A stretch of 64,000 nt of DNA from Erwinia billingiae Eb661 (GTDB lineage Bacteria; Pseudomonadota; Gammaproteobacteria; Enterobacterales; Enterobacteriaceae), in contig NC_014306.1 of assembly GCF_000196615.1 (NCBI RefSeq), forward strand, positions 2,232,001 to 2,296,000, read 5' to 3'. The notes beneath the pieces were generated by a model. It saw nothing but the letters and a program-made list of their open reading frames with translations. It was not told the DNA's origin and ran no database searches. The position numbers and the translations under genes are program-made. Shown piece by piece: positions 7,658-15,926 of the stretch; the stretch's first letter is position 1; every line of letters starts with the position of its first letter.

Positions 7658-8908
7658 TAACGCTTTGCTGCGAAGACGAACGCCCACCAGCAACGCCAGC
7701 ACCAGTAAGGTACAGATAAAGGCGGTAATGCCAACCCAGCCAAACTGATGCCAGAAAACGCCTCCCAACGTGCCCGCCAGGCTCGAACCCAGATAATAGC
7801 TAAACAGATACAGCGAACTTGCCTGTCCTTTGGCACGTCTGGCGCGTGGGCCAATCCAGCCGCTGGCAACCGAATGGCCGGCAAAGAACCCCGCGGTAAA
7901 GAGCATCATTCCCGGTAAAATCAGCCATACCGAACTGAACAGCGTCAGCAGAATGCCCACCACCATCATCCCGATGGAAAACAACAGTACTGCCGGGCGG
8001 CCATATTTGGCGGTCATCGCGCCCGCTTTAGGGGAACTCCAGGATCCGGTCAGATACACCACGGACAGCAGGCCTACAATGGCCTGACTGAGCCCATAAG
8101 GCGGCGCCAACAGGCGATAGCCGATGTAATTAAACATCGTCACAAACGCGCCCATGAGCAGGAAGCCTTCCGCAAACAGCAACGGCAGACCGCTGTCGCG
8201 CCAGTGCAGCCGGAAGTTAATCAGTAAACTGCGCGGCTTGAGCGAGGCAGGCCGGAAATGGCGCGAAGGCGGCAGAATTTTCCAGAACATCAGCGCCGAA
8301 GCCAGCGCAAAGCAGCCAATTACCGCCACCGCCACCCGCCAGGAAGTGAAATCAGTGATCACGCCGCTCAGCAGCCTGCCGCTCATGCCGCCAATCGAAT
8401 TGCCGCTGATATAAAGGCCCATTGAGAAGGCAATCACCCCAGGATGCACCTCTTCACTGAGATAGGTCATGCCAACGGCCGCCACGCCGCTTAATGACAG
8501 CCCGATTAGCGCGCGCATAATCAAAATGCCGTGCCAGCTGGTCATGGTGGCAGAAAGCAAGGTGCAGACTGCTGCCATCAACAGCGCGGTCACCATCACC
8601 GATTTACGGCCAATCGCATCCGACAGCGGCCCCGTTACCAACAGCCCGAGTGCCAGCAAGCCGGTCGCAACGGAAAGTGACAGGCTGCTGGCCGCCGGAG
8701 ATACGCCGAATTCCTGCGAGAGCACCGGCATTATGGGCTGCACGCAATAAAGCAGGGCAAAGGTCGCCAGTCCGGCGGAAAACAGCGCCAGCGTGACCCG
8801 CATAAACTGCGGTGTGCCGCGATTGATGTACTCATTGCTGAGCGGGAGGGGTTCAGAAGGCCGCTGCAGGCTGTCAGGAAGCGTCGCGGAAGGTGATGAG
8901 CGATTCAC
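7655..8908 (-). CDS. ynfM: MFS transporter YnfM
   Basis: A 417-residue, 12-segment major facilitator, near-identical in layout to E. coli YnfM (arabinose/drug-type efflux family, natural substrate uncertain). Diagnostic stretches are GTPQFMRVTLALFSAGLATFALLYCVQP, GLSLSGVAAVGMTYLSEE, and AGFFAGHSVASGWIGPRARRAKGQASSLYLFSYYLGSS. The start is GTG at 8908, with AAGGA seven bases upstream. It is divergent from LysR gene ynfL, its presumed regulator, as in E. coli. Confidence 0.93.
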   Translation of the reverse strand: MNRSSPSATLPDSLQRPSEPLPLSNEYINRGTPQFMRVTLALFSAGLATFALLYCVQPIMPVLSQEFGVSPAASSLSLSVATGLLALGLLVTGPLSDAIGRKSVMVTALLMAAVCTLLSATMTSWHGILIMRALIGLSLSGVAAVGMTYLSEEVHPGVIAFSMGLYISGNSIGGMSGRLLSGVITDFTSWRVAVAVIGCFALASALMFWKILPPSRHFRPASLKPRSLLINFRLHWRDSGLPLLFAEGFLLMGAFVTMFNYIGYRLLAPPYGLSQAIVGLLSVVYLTGSWSSPKAGAMTAKYGRPAVLLFSIGMMVVGILLTLFSSVWLILPGMMLFTAGFFAGHSVASGWIGPRARRAKGQASSLYLFSYYLGSSLAGTLGGVFWHQFGWVGITAFICTLLVLALLVGVRLRSKAL

Positions 8909-8979
8909 TGCAAATCCTTGAAATGAAATTATTCTGTTTACTGTAATAAGGGATTAATATGATGTCTAATCTATTAATA

Positions 8980-8993
8980 ATCTCGAATGAGAT
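8980..8993. promoter_or_regulatory. Candidate YnfL (LysR) operator
   Basis: ATCTCGAATGAGAT has perfect five-base arms ATCTC/GAGAT and sits in the 94-bp ynfM-ynfL intergenic region, ten bases before the ynfL start. LysR proteins commonly bind such interrupted palindromes near their own start. Confidence 0.5.
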
Positions 8994-9002
8994 GTTTAAA
9001 AT

Positions 9003-9914
9003 ATGACTATTGAGCTTCGTCACCTGCGCTACTTTATTGCGGTTGCAGAGGAGCTGCATTTTGGCCGGGCGGCGCAGCGGCTGAATATCTCACAGCCACC
9101 GCTCAGCCAGCAGATCCAAATCCTTGAGCAGCAAATTGGTGCCAGGCTGTTTGCCCGCACCAACCGCAGCGTGCAGCTTACCGCCGCAGGCAGCCAGTAT
9201 TTGCTCGATGCCCGGCAAATCCTGCTGCAGGTCGATCAGGCTGCGGATAAGGCCGCCAGGCTGCACCGGGGAGATGAGGGGGAACTGCGCATAGGTTTTA
9301 CCTCATCCGCACCTTTTATTACCGCCGTCTCTGATGCGCTGTTTACCTTTCGCCAGCGCTATCCCGGCGTGCATATTCAGATGCAGGAAATCAACACCCG
9401 CCAGCAGTTGGAGCCGATTAACGAAGGGCGGCTGGATCTGGGGGTGATGCGCAATACGCCGTTACCTGAAACCCTGGACCATCAGCTGATGCTGCGCGAG
9501 CCGTTATTTGCGGTATTACCGAAATCCCACCGCTTAGCCACGCGCCCGGAGATCTCTGTCAAAGCGTTGGCGCAGGAACCTTTTGTTTTCTTCGATCCTA
9601 AAGTCGGTACGGCGCTGTACACGGAAACGCTGGCGTTGTTACAACGCTACGAGATCCAGCCCAATATTGCCCAGGAAGTGGGCGAGGCGATGACCATTCT
9701 CGGACTGGTTTCAGCGGGATTAGGCATTTCAATTCTGCCGGCCTCATTCAGCCGCATTCGTCTTGAGGATGTCAGTTGGGTGGCGCTAAAAGAAGCGGAT
9801 GCCTGGTCAGAAGTGTGGCTGGTTTGGGCGAAGCGGCGGGAAACCACCGCGTTGATGAAACACATGAAAGAACTGCTGTTACCCTCGCCAACTGATGGAT
9901 TATCAGCCGGCTGA
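9003..9914 (+). CDS. ynfL: LysR-family regulator YnfL
   Basis: A 303-residue LysR regulator: helix-turn-helix at about residues 4-62 (LRHLRYFIAVAEELHFGRAAQRLNISQPPLSQQIQILEQQIGARLFARTNRSV) and a periplasmic-binding-like effector domain (GELRIGFTSSAPFI, VGEAMTILGLVSAGLGISILPASF). It matches E. coli YnfL along its length and keeps the same divergent position to ynfM. The effector is unknown. No strong ribosome site precedes the ATG. Confidence 0.92.
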   Translation: MTIELRHLRYFIAVAEELHFGRAAQRLNISQPPLSQQIQILEQQIGARLFARTNRSVQLTAAGSQYLLDARQILLQVDQAADKAARLHRGDEGELRIGFTSSAPFITAVSDALFTFRQRYPGVHIQMQEINTRQQLEPINEGRLDLGVMRNTPLPETLDHQLMLREPLFAVLPKSHRLATRPEISVKALAQEPFVFFDPKVGTALYTETLALLQRYEIQPNIAQEVGEAMTILGLVSAGLGISILPASFSRIRLEDVSWVALKEADAWSEVWLVWAKRRETTALMKHMKELLLPSPTDGLSAG

Positions 9915-9924
9915 ACGGCTTTTA

Positions 9925-9940
9925 TGTGCTGCAAATCACA
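9925..9940. promoter_or_regulatory. Candidate CRP site upstream of mlc
   Basis: TGTGCTGCAAATCACA differs from the CRP consensus TGTGA-N6-TCACA at one position. It is about 90 bp before the mlc start. CRP control of mlc is known in E. coli. Confidence 0.7.
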
Positions 9941-9995
9941 TTCCGAATCAAATATTTGACGCCATCCGCGAAGTGTTTCACCATGACCAAAAGCT

Positions 9996-10017
9996 TTATT
10001 TTGAAGCGCGAAAATAA
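9996..10017. promoter_or_regulatory. Candidate Mlc operator (autoregulation)
   Basis: The 22-bp site has seven-base arms TTATTTT/AAAATAA around GAAGCGCG, matching the known Mlc box pattern (TTATTT ... CGCGAAAATAA). It ends 14 bp before the mlc GTG start, where binding would block transcription of mlc itself, as in E. coli. Confidence 0.78.
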
Positions 10018-10031
10018 GTGGGAGCAGGGGT

Positions 10032-11249
10032 GTGATAGCGGACGGTCAGCCTGGCCACATTGACCAGATCAAACAGACAAATGCAGGGGCAGTTTATCGG
10101 CTGATTGATCGGTTTGGTCCCATTTCGCGTATAGAATTAGCCCGCAAGGCGCAGCTTGCGCCTGCCAGCATCACCAAGATTGTGCGTGAGATGCTGGAAG
10201 CCCACCTGGTTCAGGAAACCGAGTTTCAGGAAGCCGGCAGTCGCGGCCGTCCCGCAGTGGGATTAATTCTGGATACTCAGGCCTGGCATTACCTTTCTGT
10301 TCGTATTGGCAACGGTGATATTACCCTCTCGTTACGCGATTTAAGCAGCCAGCTGGTGACCGAAGATCTCTGCCCGTTACCGGTGGAAAACAGCGAGCCG
10401 TTAGTCGGGCGCATTATTGCTGAAGTGGACGCCTTCTTTATCCGTCATCAGCAAAAACTCGAGCGTCTGACGGCGATCGCCATCACCTTGCCCGGCATTC
10501 TCAATGCCCGCAGCGGCATAGTTCATCGCATGCCTTTCTATCACATCACCGATATGCCGCTGGGTCCCGAGCTGGAAAAGCGGACCGGTCTGCCGGTCTA
10601 TATTCAGCATGATGTTTGTGCCTGGACGCTGGCGGAATCGTTATTTGGTGCCGCTCAGGAAGCGAAGAACGTCATCCAGGTGGTGATTGACCATCAGGTG
10701 GGTGCCGGCGTGATCACCGGCGGCAGACTGTTACATAACGGCAGCAGCACGCTGGTTGAAATTGGTCATACCCAGGTCGATCCTCACGGCAAGCAGTGCT
10801 ACTGCGGCAATCACGGCTGTCTGGAAACCGTTGCCAGCAGCGAGAACCTGCTGGAACAAGCGGCGTTGCGGCTCGCAACCTCCGCTGACAGCACGCTGCA
10901 TGACCAACCGTTGACGCTGGAAGCGTTGTGCGATGCGGCCTTACAAGGCGACCCACTGGCTACCGAGCTGATCGTCGGTGTCGGTCACAGCGTGGGACGC
11001 ATTGTGGCGATCATGGTCAACCTGTTTAATCCACAAAAAATACTGATTGGTTCTCCGCTCAATCAGGCCAGAGACATTCTCTTCCCGGCGATAGCAGATT
11101 GCATCCATCGTCAGTCTCTCCCGGCTTACAGCCAGCAGATCGCCCTCGAGCCGACACAATTTCTTAACGTCGGAACGATGCCCGGTGCCGCACTGGTAAA
11201 AGATGCCCTTTATGATGGCACCTTGCTGGTTAAACTGCTGCAGGGCTGA
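10032..11249 (+). CDS. mlc: Mlc, ROK-family glucose-responsive repressor
   Basis: A 405-residue repressor of PTS and sugar genes (ptsG, ptsHI, manXYZ, malT) that is released by binding dephosphorylated EIICB-Glc. The N-terminal winged helix includes HIDQIKQTNAGAVYRLID and LAPASITKIVREMLEAHLVQE; the ROK domain carries the zinc site GHTQVDPHGKQCYCGNHGC. It matches E. coli Mlc (406 aa) nearly throughout, including the GTG start. AGGGG precedes the start. It lies between ynfL and bioD2 as in E. coli. Confidence 0.97.
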   Translation: MIADGQPGHIDQIKQTNAGAVYRLIDRFGPISRIELARKAQLAPASITKIVREMLEAHLVQETEFQEAGSRGRPAVGLILDTQAWHYLSVRIGNGDITLSLRDLSSQLVTEDLCPLPVENSEPLVGRIIAEVDAFFIRHQQKLERLTAIAITLPGILNARSGIVHRMPFYHITDMPLGPELEKRTGLPVYIQHDVCAWTLAESLFGAAQEAKNVIQVVIDHQVGAGVITGGRLLHNGSSTLVEIGHTQVDPHGKQCYCGNHGCLETVASSENLLEQAALRLATSADSTLHDQPLTLEALCDAALQGDPLATELIVGVGHSVGRIVAIMVNLFNPQKILIGSPLNQARDILFPAIADCIHRQSLPAYSQQIALEPTQFLNVGTMPGAALVKDALYDGTLLVKLLQG

Positions 11250-11379
11250 TTCTCCTCGCTTATCGATAAAATATTGCGCTAACGCAAGCTGACTTTCCGC
11301 AGACTGTCCTACTATGCCGGTTGTTAATTGTTAATTCTTTTTAATCAATTTGATCGGTTATGACTAACGGAGGGCAGCA

Positions 11380-12048
11380 ATGTTGAAGCGGATATTTGTG
11401 ACGGGCACGGATACTGAAGTGGGGAAGACCGTAATCAGCCGCGCGCTCCTGCAGAAGCTGGCTGAAGGCAATAAAAGCACGGTGGGCTATAAGCCTGTCG
11501 CCAAAAGCAGCCAGCAAACAGAGCAGGGGCTCAGGAACAAAGATGCGCTGATCCTGCAATCTTCCTCCACGCTGCAATTGCCTTATGCCGCGATCAATCC
11601 GTTCACCGTGCTCGATGATGAGGTGAGCACCAGTCAGGACATCTTCGTTGATTACGCCACATTAAGCACCGGACTCAGTTCGTTAACTGAGCAGGCGGAT
11701 TATGTGGTGGTGGAAGGTACCGGCGGCTGGCGCAGCCTGATGACCGATTTACGGCCGCTTTCTGAATGGGTGGTGGAAGAGAAAATTCCGGTGGTGTTGG
11801 TGGTCGGCATCAAGCTGGGTTGCCTGAGTCATGCGCTGTTAACGGCGGAAGCGATTATTAATGATGGTTTGCCGCTGCTGGGCTGGGTCGCGAACCGCAT
11901 CAATCCGGGGCTGGCGCATTACGCTGAAATTATTAAGGTGTTGAGCAACAGCATTCAGGCACCGTTGTTAGGGGAACTGCCGTATCTGCCACGGGCTGAA
12001 ACGCGCGATTTGGCGAAATACATCGATTTAAGCGCAGTCAGGTTTTGA
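11380..12048 (+). CDS. bioD2: Dethiobiotin synthetase homologue BioD2 (YnfK)
   Basis: A 222-residue ATP-dependent enzyme of the BioD family, which closes the ureido ring of dethiobiotin from diaminopelargonate and CO2. The P-loop is GTDTEVGKT (about residues 7-15); VEGTGGWRSLMTDLRPLSEWV is the YnfK-type variant of the second ATP/substrate motif, and GWVANRINPG closes the fold. It matches E. coli YnfK (231 aa) but is slightly shorter at the C-terminus. GGAGGG precedes the ATG. No other bio genes are nearby, so it is the stand-alone second copy known beside mlc. Confidence 0.93.
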   Translation: MLKRIFVTGTDTEVGKTVISRALLQKLAEGNKSTVGYKPVAKSSQQTEQGLRNKDALILQSSSTLQLPYAAINPFTVLDDEVSTSQDIFVDYATLSTGLSSLTEQADYVVVEGTGGWRSLMTDLRPLSEWVVEEKIPVVLVVGIKLGCLSHALLTAEAIINDGLPLLGWVANRINPGLAHYAEIIKVLSNSIQAPLLGELPYLPRAETRDLAKYIDLSAVRF

Positions 12049-12080
12049 CGGTTTGCATCGGCCTGACAGGAAAAGGCCCT

Positions 12081-12122
12081 TAACTGACTTTCAGCGGCGT
12101 CCCTGTAGCTGAAAGTCAGTTA
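12081..12122. terminator. Perfect 15-bp inverted repeat between bioD2 and osmV
   Basis: TAACTGACTTTCAGC (12081-12095) is exactly complementary to 12108-12122, with a 12-bp loop. It lies between convergent genes. It lacks a clear T-run, so it may act as an mRNA-stabilising or Rho-assisted end rather than an intrinsic terminator. Confidence 0.6.
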
Positions 12123-12130
12123 TCGTCGGA

Positions 12131-13270
12131 TCAGGACAGGTTCAAGGCGCGACGTGTACGACCAGAACTCAGATAGCCCGCAATATAATCCTGCGAAATC
12201 TCCCCGCTGTATCGGCCTTCTTCATCGACAATCGGCATCCACACCAGATTGTGCTCATACAGTTTCGACAGCACGATACGCAGGTTCTCTTCCGCACGAC
12301 CGGTGACGGTAAACTTGTTCAGCATTTCAATACACTGTCCGGTGGCACCGCGCGCCTCACGACGTTTTACAAAGCCCAGCGGCTTGCCGTCATCATCCAC
12401 TACGGTAATGGAGCGCATGTCGTTGTCATCCATCATGCCGAACGCTTCAGACAGCGGCGTATTCTTCTTCACGGTGATGGTGGGCTGCTGATCGGTAACG
12501 TCGCCGGCCTGAACCAGCAGAAGGCGTTTCAGCGTACGGTCCTGGCCAACGAAAGAGCCAACAAAGTCGTTAGCCGGCTTCGCCAGCAGCTCATCCGGGC
12601 TGGCGCACTGCACGATTTTCCCCTGACCGAATACCGCGATTCGGTCACCCAGTTTCAACGCCTCATCAATATCGTGGCTGACCAGCATCACCGTTTTCTT
12701 TAGCTGGCGCTGCATATCCAGAAACTCATTCTGGATCACTTCACGGTTGATCGGGTCGACCGCGCCGAAGGGCTCATCCATCAGCAGTACCGGTGGATCT
12801 GCGGCCAGCGCACGGATCACGCCGATACGCTGCTGCTGTCCGCCGGACATCTCACGCGGATAGCGATGCAGGAAGGTTTTCGGATCCAGCGCCACCATGC
12901 TCATCAGCTCAGTCGCGCGCTCACGACAGCGCTTTTTATCCCAGCCAAGCATTTTTGGCACCACGGTAATGTTCTCTTCGATGGTCATGTTAGGGAACAG
13001 ACCAATCTGCTGGATCACATAGCCGATGTTGCGGCGCAGCGTCACCGTATCCAGCCCGCTGGTGTCTTCGCCATTAATCAGGATTTTGCCGCTGGTTGAC
13101 GGGATCAGACGGTTAATCATCTTCAGTGTGGTGGACTTTCCGCAGCCAGAAGGGCCGAGCAGCACACACATTTCGCCTTCCGGCACGTTCAGGCTGACGT
13201 TATCCACGGCATTAAAGGTGGACCCATTTTTCTGGCTAAACGTTTTTGTGAGATTTTCCAGTTTTATCAT
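12131..13270 (-). CDS. osmV: OsmU osmoprotectant ABC transporter, ATP-binding protein OsmV
   Basis: A 379-residue ATPase energising osmoprotectant uptake. Walker A is GPSGCGKST, signature MSGGQQQRIGV, Walker B VLLMDEPF, followed by the switch histidine (VSHDIDEA). The C-terminal third has two CBS-type blocks (NDMRSITVVDDDGKPLGFV; HNLVWMPIVDEEGRYSGEI) that in this family sense ionic strength. I chose the ATG at 13270, which overlaps the stop of osmW as TAATG; the earlier in-frame start would run 25 codons into osmW. It is the last gene of a four-gene operon and, like Salmonella osmU, sits near mlc/bioD2. Confidence 0.93.
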   Translation of the reverse strand: MIKLENLTKTFSQKNGSTFNAVDNVSLNVPEGEMCVLLGPSGCGKSTTLKMINRLIPSTSGKILINGEDTSGLDTVTLRRNIGYVIQQIGLFPNMTIEENITVVPKMLGWDKKRCRERATELMSMVALDPKTFLHRYPREMSGGQQQRIGVIRALAADPPVLLMDEPFGAVDPINREVIQNEFLDMQRQLKKTVMLVSHDIDEALKLGDRIAVFGQGKIVQCASPDELLAKPANDFVGSFVGQDRTLKRLLLVQAGDVTDQQPTITVKKNTPLSEAFGMMDDNDMRSITVVDDDGKPLGFVKRREARGATGQCIEMLNKFTVTGRAEENLRIVLSKLYEHNLVWMPIVDEEGRYSGEISQDYIAGYLSSGRTRRALNLS

Positions 13271-13917
13271 TATCGAATCCCCTTCGGAGTCAGCGCCAGC
13301 TGCAAGCGGTGCAGCAGCCAGTCGAGAATAATTGCCAGCAAACAAATCATCAGCGCGCCTGCAATCAACATACGGACGTCACTGCCGCTGATGCCGTCAA
13401 GCAACAGCAGGCCGAGACCACCCGCACCAATCACGGCGGCAATCGCCATGACACCCACATTCATCACTACCGCGGTACGAATACCGCCGAAAATGACCGG
13501 CAGCGCCATTGGGATCTCCACCCAACGCAGACGCTGCGAAAAGGTCATGCCGATTCCACGTCCCGCTTCACGCAAACCCGGCGGTATATTTTCCAGCGCG
13601 GTATGGGTGTTGCGCACAATCGGCAGCAGGGAATAGAGGAATACCGCGGTGACCGCAGGCAGCACGCCAATGCCCTGACCGATCATGGAAAACAGCGGGA
13701 TCATCAGGCCAAACAGCGCGATAGACGGGATGGTCAGCACGATAGTCGCCAGGCCCAGCACCGGCGTTGCCAGCCACTTATAGCGAACAATGACGATGCC
13801 GAGCGGTACGCCGATGACGATCGCCATACCGACGGCCAGCCCGACCAGCCACAGATGCTGAAAGGTCAGTGAGGCTAAATAGCTCCAGTTATCAATAATA
13901 TAATGAATGGTATCCAT
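13270..13917 (-). CDS. osmW: OsmU ABC transporter, permease OsmW
   Basis: A 215-residue inner-membrane permease with about five or six hydrophobic segments and the EAA loop REAGRGIGMTFSQRLRWVEIPMALPVIFGGIR that contacts the ATPase. It belongs to the ProW/OpuCB-type osmoprotectant permeases. It is 9 bp from osmX upstream and overlaps osmV by one base. Works with OsmY as the second membrane subunit. Confidence 0.9.
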   Translation of the reverse strand: MDTIHYIIDNWSYLASLTFQHLWLVGLAVGMAIVIGVPLGIVIVRYKWLATPVLGLATIVLTIPSIALFGLMIPLFSMIGQGIGVLPAVTAVFLYSLLPIVRNTHTALENIPPGLREAGRGIGMTFSQRLRWVEIPMALPVIFGGIRTAVVMNVGVMAIAAVIGAGGLGLLLLDGISGSDVRMLIAGALMICLLAIILDWLLHRLQLALTPKGIR

Positions 13918-13926
13918 ACTGCCTCC

Positions 13927-14853
13927 TTAGATTAAGCCTTTCGATTTAAGGAAATCACTCGCGACCGTCTGCGGCGACTGATGATCGATATCAACGCGCT
14001 TGTTCATCTCGGTGATGGCTTCATCGGTGATAAACGGTGACAGGGTATTTAGCGCATCGGCCAGTCCCGGATGGGAATCCAGCGTCTCTTTGGTGACCAC
14101 CGGCGTTACCGCGTAGCTTGGGAAGAAGTTCTTATCATCCTTCAGCACTTTCAGCTCGAACCCTTTTACGCGGCCATCGGTGGTATAGATCAGTCCGGCA
14201 TCGACAAAACCATCACGAATGGCGTTGTACACCAGGCCTGGGTCCATCTGGCGGATTTGCGGGCGATCCAGCGGCATGTTGTAGGCTTTCTGCAGAGGTT
14301 TCATGCCATCAGAGCGGCCGGCAAATTCCAGATCCAGCCCTAACATCCAGTTATGGTCGGGATCGTTTTTACGCACTTCTTCAATCTTCGCCACCAGCTG
14401 TGACATGGTGTCGATATGCTCTTCATCGGCACGTTTGCGCTGCATAGCAAACGCGTAGGTGTTGTTCATTGGCGCCGGATTAAGCCATACCAGGCCAAGT
14501 TTGGCATCAAGATTTTTCACCGTCTCGTAAGCCTCTTTCGAGGACATCGGCTTGTTGATATGGTTGAAAATAATCAGCGAGGTGCCGGTATATTCCCAGG
14601 TCATATCAACCTGCTTATTGATCATCGCATTGCGGCCGATGGTGGTGGCGATATTGGTTTTCGCTTCAATCTGGAAACCTTTCTTGCGCAGATACTGGGT
14701 GGTCAACGCGGAAAGGATATGCTGCTCGGTGAAGCTTTTCGTCGCCATCACAATCGGTTCAGCGGCGGCCACGGTGGCACTCATGGCCAGCGTGGCGCTC
14801 AGCGCCAGTGCGGTATGACGAACCCAGCGGGTTAACGAAGAGGCCTTAGCCAT
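13927..14853 (-). CDS. osmX: OsmU ABC transporter, periplasmic binding protein OsmX
   Basis: A 308-residue exported binding protein of the OpuAC/ProX-like class that captures glycine betaine or choline-O-sulfate in Salmonella. A signal peptide of about 31 residues ends AATVAAA/EP. The mature part opens [27 protein letters not shown], typical for this class, and contains [11 protein letters not shown] and [12 protein letters not shown]. It sits between the two permease genes. The ligand here is inferred from the family and operon only. Confidence 0.92.
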   Translation of the reverse strand: MAKASSLTRWVRHTALALSATLAMSATVAAAEPIVMATKSFTEQHILSALTTQYLRKKGFQIEAKTNIATTIGRNAMINKQVDMTWEYTGTSLIIFNHINKPMSSKEAYETVKNLDAKLGLVWLNPAPMNNTYAFAMQRKRADEEHIDTMSQLVAKIEEVRKNDPDHNWMLGLDLEFAGRSDGMKPLQKAYNMPLDRPQIRQMDPGLVYNAIRDGFVDAGLIYTTDGRVKGFELKVLKDDKNFFPSYAVTPVVTKETLDSHPGLADALNTLSPFITDEAITEMNKRVDIDHQSPQTVASDFLKSKGLI

Positions 14854-14874
14854 GTATTGCTCCTTATTATTCTT

Positions 14875-15591
14875 CTAAACGGCCGTATGCGGGCTGACCA
14901 GACGGCCAAGGCCTGCCAGCAACATATCGAGGATCAGCGCAAACAGCGCGGTCGCAGCGGCACCCAGGATCAGCGTCGGGAAGTCGTTAAGGTAGATGCC
15001 GGGGAAGATCAGCTCGCCATAGCTACTGGCACCAATCAGAAACGCCAGCGGCGCGGTTCCGACGTTAATTGCGGTAGCCACACGGATGCCGGACAGCATC
15101 ACCGGCCAGGCATTGGGCAATTCTACCTTACGCAGGCGCTGACCTTTGGTCATGCCAATGCCGTTGGCCGCTTCAATCAGCGAGGCCGGCACCGAACACA
15201 GGCCCGAATAGGTATTTCGCACAATGGGCAGCAAAGACGCGAGGAACAGGGCGATAATCGCCGGACGATCGCCAATGCCAATCACCACCATCGCCAGCGC
15301 CAGAACGGCGAGGGGCGGTAAAGTGTTACCCACATTGAAGATCTGCATGACATACTCGGCCCACTTTCGGGCGGCGGGGCGGCTGAGGATAATCCCACTG
15401 GGGATGCCGACCAGCAAGGCGAACAGCATTGACCAGAACACCAGCATCATATGCTGCTGGCCAAGGTACACCAGGTCTACCTGGCGGGCTTTGATGCTTT
15501 CAACGCCCAGGCCGTATACCAGCAAGCCAATGACTACGGCAAGAAACAGAACGGCCAGTGCAGCACGCCGGAGAAGCGTTTGGTTTTGCAT
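14875..15591 (-). CDS. osmY: OsmU ABC transporter, permease OsmY (STM1494-type)
   Basis: A 238-residue inner-membrane permease, first gene of the operon. It has about six hydrophobic segments and an EAA loop IEAANGIGMTKGQRLRKVELPNAWPVMLSGIR. It is not the unrelated periplasmic BON protein also called OsmY in E. coli; the symbol follows the Salmonella osmVWXY scheme. The upstream 335 bp must hold the osmotic promoter. Gene order (permease, binding protein, permease, ATPase) equals the Salmonella operon as I recall it. Confidence 0.85.
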   Translation of the reverse strand: MQNQTLLRRAALAVLFLAVVIGLLVYGLGVESIKARQVDLVYLGQQHMMLVFWSMLFALLVGIPSGIILSRPAARKWAEYVMQIFNVGNTLPPLAVLALAMVVIGIGDRPAIIALFLASLLPIVRNTYSGLCSVPASLIEAANGIGMTKGQRLRKVELPNAWPVMLSGIRVATAINVGTAPLAFLIGASSYGELIFPGIYLNDFPTLILGAAATALFALILDMLLAGLGRLVSPHTAV

Positions 15592-15926
15592 GAATTCCTT
15601 TCTCCCTGATATTCCGGAATGAAGCGTGCCCCGGAAACGGTTATAAATGTGACGTTAAACGCTTTTATTGGATAAAGGGTTTGAAAGCGCCTTAAAACCT
15701 ATAGCAGGCTAGTCACGGCTGTGCCAAGTTTTAGGCCGAAAATCAGTAGGATAGTTTTCGACCATACTGATGCAGAAGCCTTACCAGCACTGGCTTGAGT
15801 TCAATGAAAATATTTTATCGTCAAATTGGTGACACCGTAACAAATAGCCGTTTATAAGAAAGCACGTTTCGGAAACTCTGTCCTTAAAACCAGGCCAGAA
15901 TAGAAGGAGTTTATCAAGGGAACCCT
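15592..15926. other. Intergenic region between osmY and the MFS gene, with a matS-like site
   Basis: Divergent promoter region. GTGACACCGTAAC at 15829-15841 differs from the MatP site matS (GTGACRNYGTCAC) at one base. Short interleaved inverted repeats CGAAAA/TTTTCG (15737-15742, 15755-15760) and ATCAGTA/TACTGAT (15742-15748, 15765-15771) lie nearby. No gene is seen. Confidence 0.55.

Noticed and set aside
12251..12703. Long + strand frame opposite osmV (and similar frames opposite osmX, dalT, pepT)
   Set aside because: Histidine/arginine-rich translations typical of antisense shadows of high-GC coding DNA.
14399..14411. GTGACATGGTGTC resembling matS
   Set aside because: Three mismatches and inside osmX coding DNA.
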